Assembly (NCBI GenBank): GCA_039024295.1
Contig: JBCDIQ010000178.1
Span: 1-11,207, forward strand
From: JBCDIQ01 sp039024295
GTDB taxonomy: Bacteria > Bacteroidota > Bacteroidia > J057
Length of the DNA stretch: 11,207 nt
Reading direction: 5' to 3'
Shown: one piece after another, positions 1 to 6,344 of the stretch
Layout: each line of letters begins with the position of its first letter
Position numbering within the stretch: position 1 is the stretch's first letter
Program-made: the position numbers and the translations under genes
The notes under the pieces: generated by a model
The model's database searches: none
What the model saw: only the letters and a program-made list of their open reading frames with translations
Told to the model about the DNA's origin: nothing

Positions 1-81
1 CAACACTGGCGCCTCCACCTTTTTTTTTTATTTGCTGTTTATTTAATTTGCTTCACAAATCATCTTCAATTTGTCATTTTT

Positions 82-372
82 TCATTTATAGTCCCCATAC
101 CCCACAGTAATTTTTTTTGTATTGTTCTTAAAAAACACGACCGGGTGCTCGTGTGGGCCTAACAGCACCTCCTTCACCACTTTTTCTCCCTCTGTTTCCT
201 GTTCCTGAAGGACCTGATCTGCTCCGGGGTGGGGTACTGGCCGCTGGGTAAGGTAATGCCCGTAAAGCGGCTCATCGAATACCTTTGTATCAGGCCGCTG
301 GGCAAAGCTGTACATAAATGCAGTGGAAACATTCCGGGGGCTGGCCCAAAGGTTGATACGGAGGGGGTTCAT
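82..372 (-). pseudogene. Truncated sulfotransferase-family gene, N-terminal part only
   Basis: The first ~77 residues resemble the start of P-loop sulfotransferase-family proteins of the kind found in Bacteroidota. The opening (INLWASPRNVSTAFMYSFAQ) matches the nucleotide (PAPS) binding loop, where the family has S/TxPRxxST. It is followed by DEPLYGHYL and a HPVVFFKN strand. After FFKN the match stops: about 14 lysine-rich residues follow, then a TGA, and the remaining bases to the window edge are AT-rich with further stops. Complete members are roughly 230-260 residues, so about two thirds of the protein is missing, including the later 3'-phosphate binding region. No other minus-strand frame at 1-130 restores the protein. 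The start is supported by a TAACTTTG box 21 bp upstream. I read it as a gene broken by deletion or insertion, probably inactive; a short functional protein is less likely. Confidence 0.62.
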
Positions 373-393
373 GAACTATTCGGTTTGTGTGAC

Positions 394-401
394 CAAAGTT
401 A
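394..401 (-). promoter_or_regulatory. Bacteroidota-type -7 box upstream of the truncated sulfotransferase gene
   Basis: On the minus strand the sequence TAACTTTG fits the TAnnTTTG -7 element used by the primary sigma factor of Bacteroidota. It lies 21 bp before the ATG at 372. I see no clear TTG-type -33 element at the expected distance, so this rests on one box. The 142-bp gap at 373-514 is divergent and must also carry the pstS promoter, for which I found no convincing box. Confidence 0.4.
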
Positions 402-514
402 GAAAGGATTCAGGAAATTTATGAAGCTCGATATGCGAATGTAAGTATATCATATCCAACAAACTTAAACCCCTCATAATATTCCCCTAACACAGCTCCT
501 GTATGTTGTTATAG

Positions 515-1423
515 ATGAAACTGCATATGTCCCATGTGGCTGCTTTAGTGCTGGTCCTTCTGGCCACTTCTTACTGTGGTGCTCCTCAGCGGGAGGGCAT
601 GATCCAGGTTAAGGGATCAGATACAGAGGTGAACCTTGCGCTGGCCCTTGCAGAAACTTACATGGCTGATAATGAGCAGGCTTCAATTGCAGTAACGGGA
701 GGAGGCTCAGGAACGGGCATTGCCGCCTTGATCAACGGCAAAACGGATATTGCCAATTCTTCACGCGAAATAGGAAGGGAGGAATTGGATATGGCAAAGG
801 AAAGAGGAATCGATCCTAAAGCAATCATTTTTGCTCAAGACGGACTTGCGCTCGTGGTGCATCCAAGCTTACCGATTGATAGCCTGAGCCTGGATCAGCT
901 TGCAGCTATTTTCTCTGGAGAAGTGACCCATTGGTCTGAGCTGGGAGGTCCCAATAAAGAGATTTCAGTCTATGGCCGTCAATCCAATTCGGGCACCTAC
1001 CTCTATTTTCGGGATGAGATCGTGAAGGGGGAATATGGGTCGGGGACAAAGGCCATGAATGGTACAGCACAGATTGTGGAAGCCATCAAGCAAGATCCTG
1101 CTGCCATTGGCTATGTGGGCATTGGCTATATCGCAGATAAGAATGGGGTGTTGAGCCCTGGGTTAAAAGCCTTGTCTATATGCCCCAATGACACGTCCGT
1201 TGCAGTGAGCCCCTTGAAAAAATCAGCCATACAAGATGGCAGCTATCCCATTACCCGTCCGCTCTATCAGTATACAAATGGAAAGCCTACGGGTACCTTG
1301 TTGGCATTTATCCTATACGAACTGGGAGAAGAAGGTCAACGAATTGTAGCGGAAAATGGCTACTACGAAATCAATGAAGCCCACAAACAGCACAATGCCA
1401 GTATCCTGGATACGTTGCCTTAA
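515..1423 (+). CDS. pstS: Phosphate ABC transporter, periplasmic substrate-binding protein PstS
   Basis: This protein captures inorganic phosphate outside the inner membrane and hands it to the PstCA channel. It is 302 residues long, near the shorter PstS forms. Residues 1-20 are a hydrophobic export signal ending at Cys21, probably a lipoprotein, although TSYC is a poor lipobox. Phosphate-binding loops typical of PstS are visible: KGSDT (33-37), GGGSGTG (62-68), ANSSREI (80-86), DGLALVVHP (109-117) and GRQSNSGTYLYFRD (154-167). A second in-frame ATG at 527 would shorten the signal peptide by four residues; I keep 515 because it gives a charged n-region. It is the first gene of the pst run, 17 bp before pstC. 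Phosphate-starvation control is expected from the family, but I see no recognisable regulatory site upstream. Confidence 0.95.
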   Translation: MKLHMSHVAALVLVLLATSYCGAPQREGMIQVKGSDTEVNLALALAETYMADNEQASIAVTGGGSGTGIAALINGKTDIANSSREIGREELDMAKERGIDPKAIIFAQDGLALVVHPSLPIDSLSLDQLAAIFSGEVTHWSELGGPNKEISVYGRQSNSGTYLYFRDEIVKGEYGSGTKAMNGTAQIVEAIKQDPAAIGYVGIGYIADKNGVLSPGLKALSICPNDTSVAVSPLKKSAIQDGSYPITRPLYQYTNGKPTGTLLAFILYELGEEGQRIVAENGYYEINEAHKQHNASILDTLP

Positions 1424-1440
1424 CCGCACAACCCGAACTT

Positions 1441-2364
1441 ATGCCTAGCCAAACCAAAGCGCGTAAATCTCTTCAAACCAATTCCCGTAGCGGTTGGCAG
1501 GATAAGGTCGTAGCTGGGCTATTTCGAGCCGCAGGCTTGAGTACTGTGTTAATTCTTTTGGGAATTTTCCTGATGCTAACCATCAATGGCATTCAGGCAT
1601 TTGCAGATATTTCCCTAAAGGACTTTTTCTTCGGAAGTCTGTGGAATCCCTCCGCTTATGGCGAACCTTCTTATGGAATAGGAGCCATGCTGGTGAGTAC
1701 CTTTATGGTAACCTTGGGCTCAATGGTCATTGCCGTACCGTTGGGGATTGGTACGGCAGCTTATCTTTCGGAGGTGGCACCCGCCCGTGTGCGAGAGATA
1801 CTTAAACCCATGATCGAGATGCTGGCAGGCATTCCCTCCGTTGCTATTGGGTTTCTGGGAATTGTATTGGTCGGGCCCATCATTGCCCGCACCTTTGGGC
1901 TTTCGAATGGCCTCAACGCGCTGAATGGTTCCATTCTGTTGGCCATCATGGCACTGCCTACCATTATCAGCGTGGCGGAGGATGCCATTCGTTCGGTTCC
2001 ACATACCTACAAAGAAGGATCACTTGCACTTGGTGCCACCAAATGGACAACCCTGGTACGTGTCACCTTGCCAGCTTGTACCTCTGGACTCATCGCCGCT
2101 GTTGTGCTCGGGATGGGCCGGGCTATCGGAGAAACCATGACGGTTTTGATGGCCACAGGTAACGCTCCGGCCATGCCCAATGGGTTTTTTGACCCTGTTC
2201 GGACCATCACTGCGACCATTGCAATTGAATTGGGGGAAGTGCCCTATGGTAGCACCCATTACTATAGCCTGTTCGCCATTGGTACGGTGCTGTTCCTGAT
2301 TAGCCTGGCGGTAAACCTCATCGCAGAACGAATTGCTGCCCACTATCGCTCCCAGCACTCATGA
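1441..2364 (+). CDS. pstC: Phosphate ABC transporter permease PstC
   Basis: One of the two inner-membrane subunits forming the phosphate channel. It has 307 residues with about six membrane segments. The first follows a basic N-terminal tail (around residues 25-50), and the core lies at about 80-305. The coupling (EAA) loop that contacts PstB is clear as EGSLALGATKWTTLVRVTLP, preceded by IEMLAGIPSVAIGF and followed by GMGRAIGETMTVLMATGNAP, which is characteristic of PstC. The extended N-terminal tail before the first helix also fits PstC rather than PstA. The start at 1441 lies 17 bp after pstS. The stop overlaps the pstA start as ATGA (2361-2364), so translation of the two permeases is probably coupled. 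Confidence 0.95.
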   Translation: MPSQTKARKSLQTNSRSGWQDKVVAGLFRAAGLSTVLILLGIFLMLTINGIQAFADISLKDFFFGSLWNPSAYGEPSYGIGAMLVSTFMVTLGSMVIAVPLGIGTAAYLSEVAPARVREILKPMIEMLAGIPSVAIGFLGIVLVGPIIARTFGLSNGLNALNGSILLAIMALPTIISVAEDAIRSVPHTYKEGSLALGATKWTTLVRVTLPACTSGLIAAVVLGMGRAIGETMTVLMATGNAPAMPNGFFDPVRTITATIAIELGEVPYGSTHYYSLFAIGTVLFLISLAVNLIAERIAAHYRSQHS

Positions 2365-3209
2365 AACAGCGAAACCTACAACAACTGATTGGGATTGGAA
2401 GCCTGTTTCTGGCAACCTTTATAGTAATTTCATTTTTGGGGATTATCCTCTGGGACATTTTGAGCAAAGGAGCAGGAGCTGTTTCCTGGGAGTTCCTATC
2501 AGACGTTCCCCGAAAAGGCATGACAGAAGGGGGCATTTTTCCTGCGATTATTGGGACAGCCATTTTGACCCTTCTGACGGCGCTGTTTTCTATCCCACTG
2601 GGCGTTGCGGCGGCAGTTTACCTGAGTGAATATGCTGATGACACTTGGCTAACCCGCCTGATTCGCGCCGCCATTCGCAACCTCGCAGGAGTTCCCTCTA
2701 TCATTTATGGCTTGTTTGGCGTTGCCATTTTCGTTCAGGCCATGTCACTGGATACTTCCCTGATAGCGTCGGGACTAACGTTGGGCCTGCTAACGCTTCC
2801 CTACATTGTCACCACATCGGAGGAAGCGTTAAGAAACGTGCCACAAGCATTTCGCGAGGGATCTCTTGCGTTGGGAGCCACCAAATGGCAAACCATTCGG
2901 TCAGTGGTCCTGCCTCCTGCCCTGCCCGGAATCTTGACGGGTTCCATTTTGGGGCTTTCTCGTGCAGCTGGCGAAACGGCTCCTATCCTGTTTACAGGTG
3001 TTGCCTTTTACCTTCGGTACCTGCCGACTTCTGTTTATGACCAATTCATGGCATTGCCCTACCACCTGTACATCCTTTCCACTCAGCACCACGCCATTGA
3101 GCAGGTGCGACCGCTAGCTTATGGCACGGCCCTGGTCCTGATCAGCCTCATTTTTCTGTTAAATCTGGTGGCTTTTTGGCTTCGTGCAAATTACCGTCAA
3201 TCCTACTAA
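2361..3209 (+). CDS. pstA: Phosphate ABC transporter permease PstA
   Basis: The partner permease of PstC in the PstSCAB2 complex, 282 residues with about six membrane helices. The coupling loop reads EGSLALGATKWQTIRSVVLP, followed by LPGILTG and LSRAAGETAPILFTG, the PstA version of the motif; NLAGVPSIIYGLFG precedes it. Its loop shares EGSLALGATKW with PstC, as expected for paralogous subunits. The start is fixed by the 4-bp ATGA overlap with pstC. pstB follows 10 bp after the TAA. I see no frameshift or missing segment. Confidence 0.95.
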   Translation: MKQRNLQQLIGIGSLFLATFIVISFLGIILWDILSKGAGAVSWEFLSDVPRKGMTEGGIFPAIIGTAILTLLTALFSIPLGVAAAVYLSEYADDTWLTRLIRAAIRNLAGVPSIIYGLFGVAIFVQAMSLDTSLIASGLTLGLLTLPYIVTTSEEALRNVPQAFREGSLALGATKWQTIRSVVLPPALPGILTGSILGLSRAAGETAPILFTGVAFYLRYLPTSVYDQFMALPYHLYILSTQHHAIEQVRPLAYGTALVLISLIFLLNLVAFWLRANYRQSY

Positions 3210-3219
3210 TCCCGCTTTC

Positions 3220-3969
3220 ATGAAGTTGCAAGCACGTGACATCCGCTTATCTTTTGGTGCCAAAGAAGTGCTCAAAGGCATTGACCTGGATATCCCTGAA
3301 AAGCAGATCGTAGCCCTTATTGGTCCTTCGGGTTGCGGTAAATCCACTCTCCTTCGCTGCATGAATCGGATGCATGACTTGGTCCCAGTTGCAAAAGTTA
3401 CCGGTGATATTTTGTTAGACGGAGAAAGCGTTTATGGACCACAAGTGGATGTAGTCGAGGTTAGGCGGAGAATCGGAATGGTGTTCCAAAAGCCCAACCC
3501 TTTCCCAAAATCTATCACTGACAACGTAGCTTATGGCCTAAAAATGAACGGTAATTGGAGTGCTGCCCAAATTCGCGAGCGAGTGGAAGAAAGCCTGCGC
3601 GGAAGCGGACTATGGGAAGAGGTGAAAGACCAGCTCGATCAGTCTGCATTATCTCTATCCGGCGGGCAGCAGCAGCGATTGTGCATCGCCCGTACGGTAG
3701 CCGTACGTCCAGAAGTTATCTTAATGGACGAGCCTTGCTCGGCACTAGACCCCATCAGTACCGCTAGGGTGGAGGAGCTGATGCTGGAACTGAAGAAGGA
3801 ATTTACCATTGTGATTGTCACCCATAATATGCAACAGGCCCAGCGCGTGGCGGATAAAACGGCCTTTATGTACCTGGGAGAAGTCATTGAGTACCGAGAT
3901 ACTGCGTCGCTTTTTGCCAGCCCTGAGGAGGAATTGACTCAAAACTATTTGGAGGGGAGTTTTGGATGA
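3220..3969 (+). CDS. pstB: Phosphate ABC transporter ATP-binding protein PstB
   Basis: The cytoplasmic ATPase that drives phosphate import through PstCA. From the ATG at 3220 it has 249 residues, the usual PstB size. All nucleotide-binding motifs are present: Walker A GPSGCGKST (35-43), Q-loop Q90, the PstB-specific KPNPFPKSI (91-99), signature LSGGQQQRL (146-154), Walker B VILMDEPCSALDP (166-178) and switch His202 in VTHN. An in-frame GTG at 3184 would add 12 residues and overlap pstA; I prefer the ATG because MKLQARDIRLSFG matches the family start and leaves a 10-bp gap. It is the last recognisable transporter gene. The next gene starts 24 bp later in the same frame and is not phoU. Confidence 0.95.
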   Translation: MKLQARDIRLSFGAKEVLKGIDLDIPEKQIVALIGPSGCGKSTLLRCMNRMHDLVPVAKVTGDILLDGESVYGPQVDVVEVRRRIGMVFQKPNPFPKSITDNVAYGLKMNGNWSAAQIRERVEESLRGSGLWEEVKDQLDQSALSLSGGQQQRLCIARTVAVRPEVILMDEPCSALDPISTARVEELMLELKKEFTIVIVTHNMQQAQRVADKTAFMYLGEVIEYRDTASLFASPEEELTQNYLEGSFG

Positions 3970-3993
3970 TTTTCTCATTTAGCTGTCATTTTT

Positions 3994-4911
3994 ATGATTT
4001 TTGGTAGCTTTTTGGATTTATTTGCTATATTTATTGGTAATTATGGCAAAAAAACTCTGTCTAATGCTTCTTCCAAACCTGATGAAGGCAACAGTTTTGA
4101 CAAAATTTTCAAGGAGAACATAGAAGAGATTTTGGAGAAACTGCTGCAAAGACTTCTTGCGCCTGACCTAAAAATCATTGATCGCTTGACCGAAAAACGA
4201 CAAACTACTATTGAACGGGAGGTGGATTTTCTAGCGAAGGCACGGATTGAGGGAAAAATCGTGCTGCTTCACGTAGAGTTTCAATCAACTCCAGAAAAAG
4301 ACATGCTGCACCGATTTGCGGAGTATCATGGAATTTTATTTCGCAAGTTCAAGATGCCCATTAAACATGTGATGTTTTATGTGGGAGACAAACCCTTCCG
4401 GGGACCAAATCGTATAACCGAAGACGGAAAATTCGAGGGGATGGAGGTATTTTCTGTGGTGGAGCAAGACTATGAATCCTTCCTGAATTCTTCCATTCCG
4501 GCTGAAATCATTTTTGCGATTTTGGGGGATTTGAAGGAAGCACAGCCCCAAGCAGTATTTAGCCGGATATATGAGCAATTGAAGGGCCTTCCTTTGGATG
4601 AAGCCACGATGAGAAAGTATCTTTCTCAGTTGGGGATGCTCTCAAAGTTACGTAAATTACATAAAGTCTTTATTTCAACGAAAAACGATATGCCGATCAT
4701 TTATGACATAACCCAAGACGAAATGTACCTGAAAGGTATGGAGAAAGGAGTGGAGAAGGGGATGAAAAAAGGTAAGTCCGAAGAACACTATAAAATGATT
4801 CGTCGAGGCATGAAGCAAGGCCTTCAAGTAGAACTACTGAGTATCCTCACCAATCTCCCAGTTGAGCAGGTAAAGGCAATTCTGATAAAGATTCAGGAAG
4901 AGGATAAATGA
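3994..4911 (+). CDS. Rpn-family PD-(D/E)XK nuclease (recombination-promoting nuclease / putative transposase)
   Basis: Predicted DNA endonuclease of 305 residues. The family core begins at FDKIFKENIEEILEKLLQRL (35-54). The likely catalytic centre is Asp78 in EREVDF, then Glu95 and Gln97 in LLHVEFQS, the D...ExQ form of the PD-(D/E)XK site, so it looks intact. RFAEYHGILFRKFKMPI (107-123) and a helical middle follow. The tail starts at Met233 with MPIIYDITQDEMYLKG, then lysine- and glutamate-rich MEKGVEKGMKKGK repeats and a short helical end. The N-terminus (1-20) is oddly hydrophobic and unlike the family, so the true start is uncertain, though no better ATG lies in frame. GC is low here: 18 of 60 bases at 4021-4080 against 33 of 60 at 2041-2100 in pstC, which suggests a separate origin. 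Relatives include E. coli RpnA-E, which cleave DNA and can affect phage growth. Confidence 0.82.
   Translation: MIFGSFLDLFAIFIGNYGKKTLSNASSKPDEGNSFDKIFKENIEEILEKLLQRLLAPDLKIIDRLTEKRQTTIEREVDFLAKARIEGKIVLLHVEFQSTPEKDMLHRFAEYHGILFRKFKMPIKHVMFYVGDKPFRGPNRITEDGKFEGMEVFSVVEQDYESFLNSSIPAEIIFAILGDLKEAQPQAVFSRIYEQLKGLPLDEATMRKYLSQLGMLSKLRKLHKVFISTKNDMPIIYDITQDEMYLKGMEKGVEKGMKKGKSEEHYKMIRRGMKQGLQVELLSILTNLPVEQVKAILIKIQEEDK
4675..4733 (+). repeat. 59-bp perfect direct repeat, copy 1 (inside the nuclease gene)
   Basis: This stretch is identical base for base to 4924-4982 and encodes STKNDMPIIYDITQDEMYL in frame. Identity stops sharply at both ends: position 4674 is T against C at 4923, and 4734 is A against G at 4983. 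Outside the block the two tails are related only at protein level, as in KVFI against KAFF and GMEKGVEKG against GIEKGFKKG. The offset is 249 bp, exactly 83 codons, so both copies are in the same frame. Confidence 0.95.
4690..4911 (+). CDS. Possible internally started C-terminal small protein of the nuclease (73 aa)
   Basis: The ATG at 4690, within the nuclease frame, has the same 15 upstream bases as the ATG at 4939 that opens the stand-alone tail gene. If ribosomes use 4939 because of that immediate context, they may also use 4690 and make a 73-residue C-terminal protein. This would parallel the intragenic small proteins (RpnS type) reported for some E. coli rpn genes, which inhibit the full-length nuclease. 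I see no Shine-Dalgarno sequence, which is normal for the phylum and so not informative. This is a hypothesis, not a supported gene. Confidence 0.25.
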   Translation: MPIIYDITQDEMYLKGMEKGVEKGMKKGKSEEHYKMIRRGMKQGLQVELLSILTNLPVEQVKAILIKIQEEDK

Positions 4912-4923
4912 AAAGCTTTCTTC

Positions 4924-4982
4924 TCAACGAAAAACGATATGCCGATCATTTATGACATAACCCAAGACGAAATGTACCTGAA
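4924..4982 (+). repeat. 59-bp perfect direct repeat, copy 2 (start of the stand-alone tail)
   Basis: Second copy of the block at 4675-4733, with no mismatches over 59 bp. It carries the start codon (4939) of the small tail gene. The wider tail homology begins at 4912, the first codon after the nuclease stop: AAA GCT TTC TTC here aligns with AAA GTC TTT ATT at 4663. Confidence 0.95.
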
Positions 4983-5199
4983 GGGAATAGAAAAAGGCTT
5001 TAAGAAAGGCGAAGCTGAAGGTGAATTAAAAGGTGCAGAAAAAACCCGTGAAAAGGAAATCTATGAAATCATCCGTGTAGGTCATGAACAAGGATTAGCC
5101 TTACCATTATTAACTCAGATCGCCCGAATAAAAATTGAAGAAGCCCAAAAGGTGCTGAAAAAGGTATTAGAAGGCCGAAAAAAGAAAGGGCCTTCTTAA
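4939..5199 (+). CDS. Stand-alone C-terminal tail of an Rpn-family nuclease (86 aa)
   Basis: The protein begins MPIIYDITQDEMYLKGIEKG, the same tail module found at residue 233 of the preceding nuclease. It continues with a charged KKGEAEGELKGAEKTREKE stretch, a helix resembling the partner's YKMIRRGMKQGL (YEIIRVGHEQGL), and a basic end (EGRKKKGPS). It has no nuclease core, so it cannot cut DNA. The reading frame is the nuclease's own: after TGA 4909-4911 nine sense codons lead to the first ATG at 4939. It could be an expressed small partner or antitoxin-like protein, a stored alternative C-terminus, or the remnant of a second nuclease gene. An overlapping 15-codon frame (4908-4955) could couple its translation to the upstream gene. 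That the segment is a duplicated tail is well supported; its expression is not. Confidence 0.6.
   Translation: MPIIYDITQDEMYLKGIEKGFKKGEAEGELKGAEKTREKEIYEIIRVGHEQGLALPLLTQIARIKIEEAQKVLKKVLEGRKKKGPS
5169..5196 (+). other. Perfect 8-bp stem hairpin at the end of the tail gene
   Basis: AGAAGGCC (5169-5176) pairs perfectly with GGCCTTCT (5189-5196) around a 12-nt purine loop, ending just before the TAA. No T-run follows, so it is not a standard intrinsic terminator. A competing small hairpin uses GCCTT (5190-5194) with AAGGC (5198-5202), so the two structures exclude each other. It lies between the nuclease part and the TPR/MORN pair and could tune expression of the downstream genes. Confidence 0.45.
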
Positions 5200-5213
5200 G
5201 GCTACTTACCAAT

Positions 5214-6344
5214 ATGATCATCCCCTATGCTTTAAGTCAAATAAAATCTGACAAAAAGCTCCCACCAGCGAAAGTGTATGAGCAGCACCAAAGCCTTCGT
5301 CGTTTTGGCGTAAAAATTAGAAAGGAAAAGGAGGCAGATAAGGTTGATTTACACCTGAAAATGGGCCAGCAACTGGATCAAACCCTCAAACAGGGCTTCG
5401 TACAATTGGACTATCGCCAGCGGCAAATCCATCAGGCTTTGCTGAGTCAGACAGATGTGATCCAAACGGGTTTTGATACGGTAGAAATAGCTTTAAAAAG
5501 GGGATTTTCTGAGACCCAAAAGCAACTGGAGGAAGTGACCCAAAGCGTTGAGCAGGTGGGAGAAATTGTACTTAAGACAGGAGAGGAACTGGCAGACGGC
5601 ATTGCGGGGCTAACCGCAAGCTTCGACATGGGAATGGTACAGGTGATGTCCCAGTTTGAGCTTCAGCGTTCGGAAATAAAAGCTGGATTTCAGGCCCTAC
5701 AGGAGGTGTTGGAAAACAGCCGGAAGACAGAAGCGCGTGAGCGCTACCTGGATGGTAAGCAGAGCTACGAGCAATTTCTCCAGCATCCAGAAGAGCGACA
5801 ATTACTCCTGGATGCCCGAGACTATTTATCCCAAAGCCTGGAGCAGTATAGAGGGAATCCCTTTTGCCATTTATACCTTGGGCATGTCTACCAGGAGCCG
5901 GGAGGAGAATTTGATGCGGCCAAAGCTCAGGAGCATTACCAGCTATGTGCGACCTATTCAAAGGCATTGGATAACCGTAAATTAGCTGCCTTAGGGTATT
6001 TTCTCGCTGCGTGGATGAGTTATGTCCAGGGAAACGTACAAGAAGCAATCCCGCTGGGAGAGTTTGCCTTAGCCTATGATCCCGAAGGCCTGCCTGAAAA
6101 TGTATACAACTTGGCAAAGTACCACGCCTATCTTCGACAGCCGGAAGAATCGTTAATATACCTCGACAAGGCGGTTCAGCGATTCGATCCACAGTATACC
6201 CTGAAAGCCAGTCTGGATGCCGATTTCAATCCCATTAAACCTGAATTGGATCAATACTTCCTGAAAATCCGTAACCAGGAAGCACAGAAATGGCACCAAC
6301 GATTGGATCAACTGGGAATTTCTCCTCAACTTCCTGCCGAATGA
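5214..6344 (+). CDS. Coiled-coil plus TPR protein, function unknown
   Basis: 376 residues with no signal peptide or membrane segment, so probably cytoplasmic. Residues ~45-170 form a long, mostly helical region with a recurring G-F-x(2-3)-hydrophobic pattern: QGFVQL (60-65), TGFDTV (86-91), RGFSET (97-102) and AGFQAL (158-163). This suggests coiled coil or a helical bundle. Residues ~175-330 look like TPR units: ARERYLDGKQSYEQFL, then LYLGHVYQEPG, GYFLAAWMSYVQGNVQEAI and VYNLAKYHAYLRQPEESL. The end, KASLDADFNPIKPELDQYF, is the closing motif often seen after such TPRs. From memory, this helical-TPR layout recurs as hypothetical proteins across bacteria, but I know no assigned role. It starts 14 bp after the tail gene and overlaps the next gene by 4 bp (ATGA), so it probably works with the MORN membrane protein. 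Confidence 0.72.
   Translation: MIIPYALSQIKSDKKLPPAKVYEQHQSLRRFGVKIRKEKEADKVDLHLKMGQQLDQTLKQGFVQLDYRQRQIHQALLSQTDVIQTGFDTVEIALKRGFSETQKQLEEVTQSVEQVGEIVLKTGEELADGIAGLTASFDMGMVQVMSQFELQRSEIKAGFQALQEVLENSRKTEARERYLDGKQSYEQFLQHPEERQLLLDARDYLSQSLEQYRGNPFCHLYLGHVYQEPGGEFDAAKAQEHYQLCATYSKALDNRKLAALGYFLAAWMSYVQGNVQEAIPLGEFALAYDPEGLPENVYNLAKYHAYLRQPEESLIYLDKAVQRFDPQYTLKASLDADFNPIKPELDQYFLKIRNQEAQKWHQRLDQLGISPQLPAE

Noticed and set aside
20..30. T10 run after a GC-rich stretch as an intrinsic terminator for a gene to the left
   Set aside because: The bases before the run offer only a short GGCGCC palindrome and a weak TGG/CCA pairing, with no proper stem.
423..514. Pho box or repeated CCCCT (470-474, 484-488) as a phosphate-control site before pstS
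   Set aside because: The spacing is 14 bp rather than a helical-turn repeat, there is no match to the known enterobacterial Pho box, and I know no reliable consensus for this phylum.
2020..2358. Long minus-strand frames within pstC
   Set aside because: They mirror the conserved permease coding frame and show no protein motifs or start signals of their own.
3184..3219. GTG start for pstB at 3184
   Set aside because: It adds 12 residues without family likeness and overlaps pstA; the ATG at 3220 gives the normal length and N-terminus.
4909..4939. The nuclease stop as a sequencing error, with nuclease plus second tail as one protein
   Set aside because: The codons after the stop restart the tail module from KAFFSTKND, so a fused protein would carry two complete tails. 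The duplication is real whatever that one codon is.
5572..6192. 206-codon open frame on the minus strand inside the TPR gene
   Set aside because: It is antisense to a well-formed helical/TPR protein, has no recognisable domain, and its composition (rich in P, R and S) is that of a shadow frame.
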